Source: Rhodovulum kholense
GTDB lineage: Bacteria; Pseudomonadota; Alphaproteobacteria; Rhodobacterales; Rhodobacteraceae
DNA length: 64,000 bases
Reading direction: 5' to 3'
Assembly: GCF_003053725.1 (NCBI RefSeq)
Contig: NZ_QAYC01000011.1
Location: forward strand, 1 to 64,000
The translations under genes and the position numbers were made by a program. Shown here piece after piece: positions 7,740-15,738 of the stretch. The first letter of the stretch is position 1. Every line of letters begins with the position of its first letter. The notes below the pieces were generated by a model. It made no database searches. It worked only from the letters and a program-made list of their open reading frames with translations, and was not told the DNA's origin.

Positions 7740-8358
7740 GATCGCGGTCGCGGGGTTCGTTCGGCATTCGACGGTCGACTGGCCGGGCGAGCTGGTGGCG
7801 ACGGTCTTCTGTCAGGGCTGCCCCTGGGCCTGCCGTTACTGCCACAATCCGGCGCTGCTGGCGGCGGGACCGGGCAGCATCGCCTGGGCCGAGGTCATGG
7901 CCTTCCTGCGCCGCCGCCGCGGGTTGCTCGACGGTGTCGTGATCTCGGGCGGCGAGCCGACATTGCAGAAGGATCTGGCGGCCGCCCTGTCCGAGATCCG
8001 GGCACTGGGATTCCGCACCGGTCTGCATACCGGCGGACCCTATCCGGCCCGGCTGGCGCAGGCGGCGCCCCTGCTCGACTGGGTGGGGTTCGACGTCAAG
8101 GCGCCTTTCGGGGCCTATGACCGGATCACCGGCGTTCCGGGCAGCGGCGCGAAGGCGCGCGACAGCCTGATCCTGCTGCGCGACAGCGGGGTCGCACTCG
8201 ATCCGCGCACCACGGTTCATCCCGCGCTTCTGAGCGCTGCGGATCTGGCGCGGGTCGATGCCGAGCTTGGCGCTTTGGGCCTGCCGCCCTCGCGCCGCCA
8301 GCCGTTTCGCGCGGAGGGCTGCGCCGATCAGGCGCTCGGCGCCCGGGCCGGGGCATAG
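7732..8358 (+). CDS. nrdG: Anaerobic ribonucleotide reductase activating enzyme (radical SAM)
   Basis: A 208-aa radical-SAM activase that would generate the glycyl radical on the small subunit encoded just upstream. The [4Fe-4S] ligands appear as CPWACRYCHNP (CxxxCxxC) at about residues 30-37; the SAM-binding GGE follows in VVISGGEPTLQ, and VGFDVKAPFG is also family-typical. The start is a TTG giving MAEIAVAGFVRHSTVDWPG, which matches the usual NrdG opening; no ATG is available. It overlaps the preceding stop by eight bases, so translation is coupled. The 3' end overlaps, tail to tail, a decayed regulator gene on the other strand. Confidence 0.9.
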   Translation: MAEIAVAGFVRHSTVDWPGELVATVFCQGCPWACRYCHNPALLAAGPGSIAWAEVMAFLRRRRGLLDGVVISGGEPTLQKDLAAALSEIRALGFRTGLHTGGPYPARLAQAAPLLDWVGFDVKAPFGAYDRITGVPGSGAKARDSLILLRDSGVALDPRTTVHPALLSAADLARVDAELGALGLPPSRRQPFRAEGCADQALGARAGA

Positions 8359-8625
8359 GGCGAGAATTGCGCGCGGCCGGGATCGGCGGCCAGAGGGCGG
8401 CCCAGCATCGGGAAGGCGCGTTGCGAACACTCTTCGCGGGGGCAGATCTTGCAGCCCGCCCCGATCGGCGTCACCGCCGCCCGATCGCCCAGATCCAACC
8501 CTTGGGAATAGACCAGCCGCCCGGCATGGGCGATGTCGCAGCCAAGCGCCACCGCGAAGACCTTTCCGGGCGAGCCAAAGCGGCCGTGGCGGCTCTGGAC
8601 CACGCGGGTGTCCTGTGCCTGACCA
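8328..8625 (-). pseudogene. 3' remnant of a ScfR-type XRE/DUF2083 transcriptional regulator
   Basis: The surviving piece carries the end of the ScfR/RamB family: VFAVALGCDIAHAGRLVY, GLDLGDRAAVTPIGAGCKIC and PREECSQRAFPMLGRPL, including the family's Cys cluster (CxxC then C). The helix-turn-helix and the first three quarters of the gene are missing. The break falls where an IS5-family transposase fragment begins on the other strand, so insertion followed by deletion is the likely cause. In intact form such proteins regulate short-chain acyl-CoA metabolism. Confidence 0.75.
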
Positions 8626-8990
8626 TTCGCCGCCGTGCAGGCGCCAGGCCCGGATCGCGGTGCAGAGTCCCTATCGGCGCTCCGGGGCGCCTCTGAACCT
8701 GCTGATTGACAGCACCGGGATTCGTTTCCGCGGCGACGGCGAATGGCTTTCGCGCAAGCATGGCGCGACGCGCAGACGCGAATGGCGAAAGGTGCATCTG
8801 GCGATGGACACGGCCAATGGCGACATCCGCGCGGTCGAATTCACCTCCAGCAGGCACGGCGACAGCCCAGTCCCGCCGGAGCTCCTGTCGCAGATCCCCG
8901 CTGGCGAAGAGATCGCAACAGTCACCGCCGGTGGAGCATACGACACGCGCCGCGGCCACCCGCGTGGCAAGGTCGGGTTTCCGTGCTCGC
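8609..8990 (+). mobile_element. IS5-family transposase fragment
   Basis: The reading frame contains VPDHSPPCRRQ, PLNLLIDSTGIRFRGDGEW, RREWRKVHLAMDTANGDIRA and AAGGAYDTRRGH. This is the middle of an IS5-family DDE transposase: the first catalytic Asp is in LIDSTG, and the second would lie where AGGAYDTR has Gly in place of the usual Asp. N- and C-terminal parts are missing and no terminal inverted repeats could be found, so the element is dead. It abuts the truncated regulator on its left. Confidence 0.8.
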
Positions 8991-9080
8991 CTTTCGCGGC
9001 CCCCGGCAAGCGCCAAGTCGGATTGCCCCGGCCAACTCGCGAGCAACTTCCATAACCTCGGCTGCCCGGGCCTTGGCCTC

Positions 9081-9310
9081 GTGGCAGTTCGAACCTTCAT
9101 CTATGGTGAACGAGATATTCCCGATGTGTTGGGACGACGCGCCAGGAAAACTCTTGCGGTTTGTGTCCTGCCCGACGGGCTGATCGACGTCATCGCCCCG
9201 GAGCAGGTCTCTTGCGAAAGGCGCGAAGATCGTCCTGCATCGACGGACGCCTTGGATCCGAAGGTCGGGGCGGGTAAGCCCACGCAGAATTTTAGACGGC
9301 TGAAGCAGCA
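9081..9310 (+). pseudogene. Possible remnant of a YgjP/DUF45-type metallopeptidase
   Basis: The frame reads FIYGERDIPDVLGRRARKTL followed by AVCVLPDGLIDVIAPEQV, which resembles the N-terminal part of the DUF45 (YgjP-like, SprT-type) metallopeptidases. Shifting frame after that gives a WIRR-like segment as in the family. No zinc motif remains and the frame decays into AT-richer sequence. The resemblance is by eye only. Confidence 0.35.
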
Positions 9311-9640
9311 AGCTGCGCATTGCCGTCAAGTCATTATAAAATATCAATTTTCTTTCGATATGACTGCCGCCTTTGCGCCTGGGGGCGAACTATCTGTTTT
9401 TGCAAGATTTTGTACGCCGATAGCGGAAAATGCCACAGCCGTGGCACGATGTGCCATGCTCTGTCAGGTGGCTGGAAGACGAGAATGCCACGCCGTTGCT
9501 GATCAGCATAGAATACGGCACCCCCAGGCGCCGGGCCCCAGGCGGGCAGCCTGCGGACCGGCTGGACGATCTCGGTCTGTCGGAGCGGCGCGGCGCCACA
9601 GCGAAGCCGGACGGCCCTTCCGGCGACCGGCACGGGCCGG
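9301..9640. other. Gene-free stretch
   Basis: About 340 bases that are AT-richer on the left (around 9330-9420) and GC-rich on the right. Short overlapping frames exist on both strands, but none has a recognisable motif, a ribosome site or the codon bias of the neighbours. It separates the IS5/metallopeptidase scar from the siderophore receptor's 3' end. I see nothing functional in it. Confidence 0.5.
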
Positions 9641-11725
9641 TCAGAAGGTCATCTTCACCCCGATCCCGATCTCGCGCGGTTCGACCAGCGTCGCCTCGTA
9701 GCCGCCGACAACGGCGCGGCTGGCGCGCAGATAGGTGACCGCGTCCTCGTCGAAGAGGTTGTTGACATAGCCGTAGAGCTGCAGGTTGTCCTGCAGATCA
9801 TAGGCGATGCGCGTATTCGCCACCGTGTAGGAATCGACGAAGCTTGCCGACAGGTTGTCGTCATCCGAGAAATAGGACCCGCTGTAGCGCACATTACCCG
9901 ACAGCGTCAGATCGGGACGGATCTTCCAGTCGGCGCCTAGGCTGATGGTCTGGCCGGGGGCGCGGCCGAACTCGTTGCCGCTGTAATCGGCACCCGCGCT
10001 CGAGAATTTCTCGATTTCGGTCGAAAGCAGGCCGAGGCTGCCGTAAAGGCGCAGCGTCTGGCTTGCCTCGTAATCGAAGCCCAGCTCCAGCCCGTAGGCG
10101 TTGGCCTCTTCGGCATTCACCGTCACCGCCTCGAAATAGCCGGCCACGGCCTCCGAGGTGACGTAGCGCTGCATGTTCTTGAAATCGGTGTAGAACAGGT
10201 TGGCACTCAACCCCAAACGGTCGTCCAGTACCCGGGTGCGCGCGAAGAGCTCGTAATCGGTCGAGGTCTCGGGGTCGAAGGTGACCCATTCGCCCGAGGT
10301 CAGCCCCAGCGTCACGCCGCCCGGGTTGTAGCCCTTGGACACCATCGCGCCGATGGTGGTCGTGTCATTCACGTCATAGGACAGCGACAGCTTGGGCAGC
10401 CAGTCGTCGAAGGTCTCGTCATAATCCAGATCATCGGTCGCGAACGAACTCGACCCCTCGCGCTGCACCCGGTCGCGCTGGTAGCGGACCGACCCGCTGA
10501 TGGTCCAGCGGTCGGCGAAATCGTAATCGAGGCCGGCGAAGACGCCGAGGCTGTCCTTGGTGTCGTCAAAGGCGGTCGCGCCGCGCAGGTTCAGTGTCTC
10601 GTCGCTGTCGGTATGGGAGAGGTAAAGCCCGGCGACCCCGCTCAGCGCAGTGGCCTCATTGCCGAAGGTCAGCCGGGTCTCGTTGGAATAGCTGTCCTGA
10701 TCGATCGTCGCAGAGCCCGCCGTCTCGGGCGAGGTGGTGCGCCGGGTATAAAGCGACGAGAATTGCGACTGGTTGGTCAGGGTCACGCCATTATCGAATT
10801 CCTGTTTCAGATCGAGGATCGTGGTGTTGGTGAACTGCTTCCAGCTGGGGTTCTGGGTGACGGTGCTGTCATAGTCTGAAAACGGCACGGTCGCCGCTTC
10901 CCAGGTCGGGCGGTTGCCGTCGGTATGCGAGAAGGTCAGCATCGCCTCGAAGCCCGGCATCGCCGCGGGCGTCCACAAGAGCTTGAACCGCGCGGTCTGC
11001 GACAGGTGGTCCTGATCGGTCCCGCCCAGCGAGAAGGCGGGATTGACATAGTCGATGTAATTGTCGCGCGCGGAGTAATCCAGCGCGATCCGCGCGGCCA
11101 GGTCCGGCGCCACCGCGCCCGAGGCCATCAGCGAGGCGCGGCGCTTGCCGCCCGAGCCGTATTCCAGCCGCACCGCCCCCTCGCGCTCGAAGGTCGGGTC
11201 CTTGGTCTTCACGACCAGCGCGCCGGCGATGCTGTTGGCGCCCTGGCTGATGGTCTGCGGGCCGCGGAACAGCTCGATATGGTCCACGTCCCAGATCGAG
11301 GTCGTGGAATAGACCAGTTCGTTGTAGCTGAGGTAATGCCCGTCGAGGTTGACCGCGAGCCGGGGCACCGAGCCGCCGAAGAAGGCGGGCGCACCCGAGT
11401 TCGGGCCCTCGCCGTCCTGGCCACGGATCGTGGGCGCGCCGCCCTGCCCGCCCGAGGCGGCATAGGTCACGTTGGCCATGTCGCGGACAATGTCCTTGAC
11501 GCTGTCCTTGCCTTGCGCCGCCTCGATATCGGCTTCTTCCACCGCCGTTACCGACGCGGCCGTCTTCTGGAAGCTGCGGATCAGGGTGTCGCCGATAATG
11601 AAGAGGGTGCCAAGGGAATAGGCGTCGTCGGACAGATCCTGCGCCCTGGTTGCGGTGGGGGAAACTGCGCAAAGCGCAACAATGCTGGCGCCGCCGAACA
11701 GGCGTGCGACTCGTCGCTGTACCAT
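9641..11725 (-). CDS. TonB-dependent outer-membrane siderophore receptor
   Basis: A 694-aa receptor with a Sec signal peptide (about 1-28, ending TRAQ), a plug domain (about 45-170, with KDIVRDMANVTYAASGGQGG, RGQDGEGPNSG and IELFRGPQTISQGANSIAGA) and a 22-strand-type barrel ending in the obligatory aromatic residue (VKMTF). C-terminal NNLFDEDAVTY is a classic receptor motif. It is divergently transcribed from the dihydroxybenzoate genes, so it is the likely outer-membrane gate for the siderophore made here, feeding the FepBDGC-type importer (context inference). The family also includes haem and cobalamin receptors, but the neighbourhood argues for a catecholate. Confidence 0.92.
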   Translation of the reverse strand: MVQRRVARLFGGASIVALCAVSPTATRAQDLSDDAYSLGTLFIIGDTLIRSFQKTAASVTAVEEADIEAAQGKDSVKDIVRDMANVTYAASGGQGGAPTIRGQDGEGPNSGAPAFFGGSVPRLAVNLDGHYLSYNELVYSTTSIWDVDHIELFRGPQTISQGANSIAGALVVKTKDPTFEREGAVRLEYGSGGKRRASLMASGAVAPDLAARIALDYSARDNYIDYVNPAFSLGGTDQDHLSQTARFKLLWTPAAMPGFEAMLTFSHTDGNRPTWEAATVPFSDYDSTVTQNPSWKQFTNTTILDLKQEFDNGVTLTNQSQFSSLYTRRTTSPETAGSATIDQDSYSNETRLTFGNEATALSGVAGLYLSHTDSDETLNLRGATAFDDTKDSLGVFAGLDYDFADRWTISGSVRYQRDRVQREGSSSFATDDLDYDETFDDWLPKLSLSYDVNDTTTIGAMVSKGYNPGGVTLGLTSGEWVTFDPETSTDYELFARTRVLDDRLGLSANLFYTDFKNMQRYVTSEAVAGYFEAVTVNAEEANAYGLELGFDYEASQTLRLYGSLGLLSTEIEKFSSAGADYSGNEFGRAPGQTISLGADWKIRPDLTLSGNVRYSGSYFSDDDNLSASFVDSYTVANTRIAYDLQDNLQLYGYVNNLFDEDAVTYLRASRAVVGGYEATLVEPREIGIGVKMTF

Positions 11726-12166
11726 GTCAAATGCCCTAGAGTTTTCGTGCTTGCGATATGGCTGGCGACGAGATGGTGGTGGTCTGCCCGTGCGGGGGCG
11801 CGGAATCGTTAGCTCACGTGAGCAATTTCTAGCGCATGGCCCCCTGAATGCAATATAGTATATAAAAACACTCAGGTTTGCGCCGCTCTGTCGCAGGTTG
11901 CGGCCTTATACCTGACTGAAACGCTAATATTTCCTGTTGACCCCTCCCGCCGCTGTGACATTCTGCTCTCCGGCAGCCAGGCCCGTCCGGGTCGATGCGC
12001 AGCGGCCTCCCCCCGATTGGCCGGGGATTTCGCGGCGCGCATCACGCGACCTCCTTCTCCTTTTTCCCGGTCCATCCGTTTCCGTTGCGGGCGGACTATC
12101 CCCGGATCCGGAAGCCCCGATCCCGGTGCGAAAACCTTATTTCAAGCAGACCGCGGAGGTTGATGC
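11726..12166. promoter_or_regulatory. Divergent promoter region between receptor and siderophore synthesis genes
   Basis: About 440 gene-free bases separate two divergent iron-acquisition transcripts. The part nearer the receptor is strikingly AT-rich for this genome (around 11850-11875 and 11905-11935) and so probably holds both promoters. A TTGACC occurs at about 11938 on the plus strand. No Fur-like or TGA-N9-TCA element could be found here by eye; the only obvious palindrome is listed separately. Confidence 0.55.
11812..11823. promoter_or_regulatory. Perfect 12-bp palindrome GCTCACGTGAGC upstream of the receptor gene
   Basis: GCTCACGTGAGC reads identically on both strands and lies about 90 bases before the receptor start, where an operator could sit. 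The regulator is unknown. In a GC-rich genome some 12-bp palindromes occur by chance, so this is only a candidate. Confidence 0.35.
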
Positions 12167-13414
12167 GTGACCCTGCCCCTTCCTGATGCCACCCTGACCG
12201 AGGCGCCCTCGCTGCCGCCCGATCAGCCCTTCAGCTTTCGCAATGCCCGTGACCAGGTCCGGGGTCAGGTCTGCGCGACCGGCCCGGTCCGGCCGCTGGA
12301 CCGGGCCGGAGCGGATACCCTGGCGGACCGGGTCGCCCCCTTCTTCGGGGCCGCCCGTGATGCCGACGACGACGGGGCGCTGATCGGCGGAGCGCTGCCC
12401 TTCGACAAGGCCCGGCCCGACTGCCTGTGGCAGGTCGCGGGCGGCCACGGGGCCTGGCCGGGCGCCAACGCCGGGGGCCCGGCCCGGTCGGTTCCAGAGC
12501 GAAGGCCGACACGGCCCTGTCCCCAGCCTCCGGCGACCGGCTACATGGACAGCGTCGCCCGCGCGCTGGAGATCATGCGCGCCGAACGCGGCCTGCCCGA
12601 TGCCCTGACCAAGGTCGTGCTCGCCCGCAGCCTGCTGGTCGAGGACCGGATGGCTTTCGCGCTGCCCGGGCTGATGGCGCGGCTTGCCGAGGATCCCGCC
12701 GTGACCGTCTTCCAGGTGGCCCTGCCGCAGGACGCCGATGGCAGCGCCCCCCGCCAGCTGGTCGGGGCCACGCCCGAGCTGCTGCTGCGCAAGCGCGGGG
12801 ACAGCGTCGTCTCGCATCCGCTGGCGGGCTCTGCGCGCCGGCTCGACGACCCCGAGGCAGACGCGCGCAACGCCAACGCCCTGGCCCGTTCGGAAAAGGA
12901 CCGCCGCGAACACGGGCTGGTGGTCGAATACATCCTCGACATGCTCGCGCCGGTCTGCAAACGGCTGGGCACGCCTGAGGGCACGGCGCTGACCACCACC
13001 CGCTCGATGTGGCATATCGGAACCCGGATCGAGGGCCGGCTGAAGGACCCCGAGACGCCCGCCATCCTGCTGGCTGCCGCGCTGCATCCGACGCCCGCCG
13101 TCTGCGGCCTGCCCTGCGACCGTGCCGCCCGGCTGATCCGCGACCTGGAACCGGTGGCGCGCGATTTCTACGCCGGCGCGGTGGGCTGGTGCGACCGGCG
13201 GGGCGACGGAGATTGGTACGTGGCGATCCGCTGCGCCGAGCTTTGCGGCGCGCGCGCACGGCTGTTCGCGGGCGCGGGGATCGTGCTGGGCTCGGACCCC
13301 CGGGCCGAAGCCTCCGAGACCGGCGCCAAGTTCGGCGCCTTCCTCAGCGCGCTGGGGCTGCCCCCCGACGCGGCGCTGTCCGATCCTTCCCTGCATAACC
13401 AGCCGAACGGATGA
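12167..13414 (+). CDS. entC: Isochorismate synthase
   Basis: A 415-aa chorismate-binding enzyme that converts chorismate to isochorismate, the first step of 2,3-dihydroxybenzoate synthesis. EntC/DhbC landmarks are present: LTKVVLARSL, VVSHPLAGSARR, ALHPTPAVCGLP, DFYAGAVGWCDR and RLFAGAGIVLGSDP with an ETGAKF end. The start is a GTG seven bases after GGAGG; an ATG four bases earlier is in a frame that closes at once. The N-terminal quarter is shorter and more divergent than the catalytic part. It is followed after three bases by the isochorismatase gene. Confidence 0.92.
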   Translation: MTLPLPDATLTEAPSLPPDQPFSFRNARDQVRGQVCATGPVRPLDRAGADTLADRVAPFFGAARDADDDGALIGGALPFDKARPDCLWQVAGGHGAWPGANAGGPARSVPERRPTRPCPQPPATGYMDSVARALEIMRAERGLPDALTKVVLARSLLVEDRMAFALPGLMARLAEDPAVTVFQVALPQDADGSAPRQLVGATPELLLRKRGDSVVSHPLAGSARRLDDPEADARNANALARSEKDRREHGLVVEYILDMLAPVCKRLGTPEGTALTTTRSMWHIGTRIEGRLKDPETPAILLAAALHPTPAVCGLPCDRAARLIRDLEPVARDFYAGAVGWCDRRGDGDWYVAIRCAELCGARARLFAGAGIVLGSDPRAEASETGAKFGAFLSALGLPPDAALSDPSLHNQPNG

Positions 13415-13417
13415 CCC

Positions 13418-14071
13418 ATGGCCCTTCCCGAGATTGCTTCCTACCCGCTGCCCGCGCCCGACTCGCTGCCCCGCTCCCGCGCGCCCTGGCGGCTCGACCC
13501 CGACCGCGCCGCCCTTCTGATCCATGACATGCAGCGCTATTTCTGTGCCCCCTACCCGCGCGATGCGGCCCCGCTGCCGGGCGTCATCGCCAATATCGCC
13601 GCCCTCGCGCGGGCGGCGCGGGCCGCGGGGGTGCCGGTCTTCTACACCGCGCAGGAGGGCGATCAGCTTCGCGCCGACCGCGGCCTGCAGGCCGATCTCT
13701 GGGGGCCCGGCATGTCGCGCGACCCCGATCATCAGGACATCCTGTCCGAGCTTGCCCCGGCGGAGGGCGACATCGTCCTGGTCAAGCACCGCTACAGCGC
13801 CTTTCAGCGCTCGAATCTCGACAGCCTGATGCGGGCGCGCGGCCGGGACCAGCTGATGATTGCGGGCGTCTATGCCCATATCGGCTGCCTCGCCACCGCC
13901 GCCGAGGCGTTTCAGCGCGACATCCAGCCCTTTGCCCTGGCCGATGCACAGGCCGATTTCGACGCCGCGCGACATGACATGGCATTGCGCTGGGTCGCCG
14001 GATGCTGCGGCGGCGTGATCGCCACCCGCGACGCGCTGGCCACCCTGCCCGCGGAGGCCGCATGCGCCTGA
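13418..14071 (+). CDS. entB: Isochorismatase (no aryl carrier domain)
   Basis: A 217-aa isochorismatase releasing pyruvate from isochorismate to give 2,3-dihydro-2,3-dihydroxybenzoate. It shows the catalytic Asp in LLIHDMQRYF, the Lys in VLVKHRYSAF and GVYAHIGCLATA, where isochorismatases carry Gly in place of the Cys of related amidases. Classical EntB, DhbB and VibB proteins are about 290 aa because they end in an aryl carrier domain. This one stops after the hydrolase, and the carrier is a separate protein encoded nearby. The stop lies inside the start of entA. Confidence 0.92.
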   Translation: MALPEIASYPLPAPDSLPRSRAPWRLDPDRAALLIHDMQRYFCAPYPRDAAPLPGVIANIAALARAARAAGVPVFYTAQEGDQLRADRGLQADLWGPGMSRDPDHQDILSELAPAEGDIVLVKHRYSAFQRSNLDSLMRARGRDQLMIAGVYAHIGCLATAAEAFQRDIQPFALADAQADFDAARHDMALRWVAGCCGGVIATRDALATLPAEAACA

Positions 14072-14832
14072 GCGGGTTCGAGGGGCGCACGGCCCTGGTG
14101 ACGGGGGCCGCGGGCGGGATCGGCCGGGCCTGCGTCGAGCTGCTGAGCCAAGCGGGCGCCCGGGTCGTGGCGACCGATACCGCCGCCGCGATCGAGGCCC
14201 TTGCCGAGCGCCCGAGGGCCGCTGCCTGGCTGCCCTGCGATCTGCGCGATCCGGAGGCGGTGGGCGCGATGGTCGAGGCGGCCGAGACCCGCGCCGGGCC
14301 GCTGAGCCTTGGCATTCATGCCGCCGGAGTGCTGGCGACGGGGCCGCTTCTGGAGATGTCGGCCGAGGACTGGCGGCGGGTGCAGGGCATCAATCTCGAT
14401 GGCAGCTTCCATTTGCTGCAGGCGCTGGGGCGGCGGCTTGTCCGTCGGCCGGGGGCGGCGCTGGTGGTGGTCAGCTCGAATGGCGGCGGGATTCCCCGGC
14501 TCGACATGGGCGCCTATTGCGCCTCGAAGGCGGCGCTGACCATGCTGACCCGCTGCCTCGGGCTCGAGCTTGCCCGCCATGGGGTGCGCTGCAACGTGAT
14601 CGCGCCGGGCTCGACCCTGACGCCGATGCAGACCGGCATGTGGCAGGACGAGGACGGCGCCGGGCGGGTCATCGCGGGCGATCCGCAAAGTTATCGCGCG
14701 GGCATCCCGCTGGGCAAGCTCGCCACGCCCGAGGACATCGCACGGGCGGCGATGTTCCTCCTGTCCGAGGAGGCGGGCCATGTCACCATGGCCGATCTCT
14801 ACGTCGATGGCGGCGCAACCCTGCGGGGCTAG
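14062..14832 (+). CDS. entA: 2,3-dihydro-2,3-dihydroxybenzoate dehydrogenase
   Basis: A 256-aa short-chain dehydrogenase that oxidises dihydro-DHB to 2,3-dihydroxybenzoate with NAD. The nucleotide-binding TGAAGGIGRA is near the N-terminus, and the catalytic Ser, Tyr and Lys are in VVVSSNGGG and GAYCASKAAL. The ATG chosen overlaps the isochorismatase stop by ten bases and removes a spurious extension. It ends tail to tail with the phosphopantetheinyl transferase gene, sharing four bases, so there is no room for a terminator between the two transcripts. Confidence 0.92.
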   Translation: MRLSGFEGRTALVTGAAGGIGRACVELLSQAGARVVATDTAAAIEALAERPRAAAWLPCDLRDPEAVGAMVEAAETRAGPLSLGIHAAGVLATGPLLEMSAEDWRRVQGINLDGSFHLLQALGRRLVRRPGAALVVVSSNGGGIPRLDMGAYCASKAALTMLTRCLGLELARHGVRCNVIAPGSTLTPMQTGMWQDEDGAGRVIAGDPQSYRAGIPLGKLATPEDIARAAMFLLSEEAGHVTMADLYVDGGATLRG

Positions 14833-15473
14833 AGCGCGACCGCCGTCATCACGCCCTGTTCATGGGCGATCAGCACCGGCTCGATCCGGCGCCCGGCTTC
14901 CCAGCCGGGGGCCAGATCGCAGGTCAGGCACAGCAGCGGCGGCTGCGTCGCGCCGCCGGGCAACAGCCGCGCCGCGTCGAAATCGAACCGCCGCCCGATC
15001 CTCGGGCTCAGCGCCTTGAACAGGCTTTCCTTGGCCGAAAAGATCAGCCCCACCCAGACCGGGTCCGTGCCGAAGCAGGCGCGCTCTTCCGGCGTCAGGG
15101 CCACGGGCGCAATCTCGGCCGCGACCCTTGGCGAAAGCGGGCCCTCGATATCCACGCCCAGCCCGGCCCGGCGCGCCGAAGGCCCGACCAGCGCCAGCGC
15201 CTGCCCGCCGGAATGGCTGATCGAGCCGGTCAGTCCCGCAGGCCAGAGCGGCGCGCCATCCGCGCCCCGCCCGGCCAGGCAGGGCATGCCCGTCAGGGAC
15301 GCGCTGGCCGCCGCCGCCGCCAGCCGGCCGGCCCGGAACTCGGCCGCCCGGCGCGCCTTCGGTCCCTCGGTCCGGGCAACCGGAACCACCGCCGCCCGGC
15401 AATCGGGCAGGGCCGCGCCCAGCCGGGCCAGCGCGGCCTCGACCCTGGCCGGCCCTCGCAGGCATTCAGCCAT
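14829..15473 (-). CDS. entD: 4'-phosphopantetheinyl transferase, EntD/Sfp type
   Basis: A 214-aa enzyme that loads the phosphopantetheine arm from CoA onto carrier proteins. The three family motifs are clear: GSISHSGGQALA (about residue 83), GVDIEGPL with the magnesium-binding Asp and Glu, and FSAKESLFKALSPRIG. Its targets here would be the stand-alone aryl carrier encoded just upstream and the carrier domain in the second NRPS protein. Its start overlaps the carrier protein's end by eight bases, so they are co-translated. Confidence 0.92.
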   Translation of the reverse strand: MAECLRGPARVEAALARLGAALPDCRAAVVPVARTEGPKARRAAEFRAGRLAAAAASASLTGMPCLAGRGADGAPLWPAGLTGSISHSGGQALALVGPSARRAGLGVDIEGPLSPRVAAEIAPVALTPEERACFGTDPVWVGLIFSAKESLFKALSPRIGRRFDFDAARLLPGGATQPPLLCLTCDLAPGWEAGRRIEPVLIAHEQGVMTAVAL

Positions 15474-15717
15474 CGCGCCGGGCGTCGATCAGCGCGGTCC
15501 AGGCGTCCAGCGTCGGCTCTCTCGCCAGATCCTCGAAGCCGACATGGATGCCATGGGCTTTCAGTTCGGCCGCCAGCTTCATCACGCGCAGGGAATCGAG
15601 CCCGTAATAGATCAGGCTCTCGGCCGGATCGATCGGGCCTTCATCCTCCAGAAGGCTGTTCAGCCGGGCGCTCAGCCAGTCGCGATCGGGGACCGTGCTC
15701 GTGGTGGTCAGGGTCAT
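15466..15717 (-). CDS. Stand-alone aryl carrier protein
   Basis: An 83-aa acyl-carrier-type protein with the attachment site YYGLDSLRVMKL; Ser42 would carry the phosphopantetheine. It sits between the 2,3-dihydroxybenzoate-AMP ligase and the phosphopantetheinyl transferase, and the locus isochorismatase lacks its usual C-terminal carrier. This protein is therefore the natural acceptor of the activated aryl group, presenting it to the condensation and cyclisation domains. The separated layout is a variation on the EntB/VibB fusion. Confidence 0.9.
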   Translation of the reverse strand: MTLTTTSTVPDRDWLSARLNSLLEDEGPIDPAESLIYYGLDSLRVMKLAAELKAHGIHVGFEDLAREPTLDAWTALIDARRDG

Positions 15718-15738
15718 GTCATCCTCTCCTTCGGGGCG

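Noticed and set aside
9334-9738. Short frames on both strands left of the receptor gene
   Set aside because: No ribosome site, motif or codon bias; they overlap each other and the receptor's 3' end.
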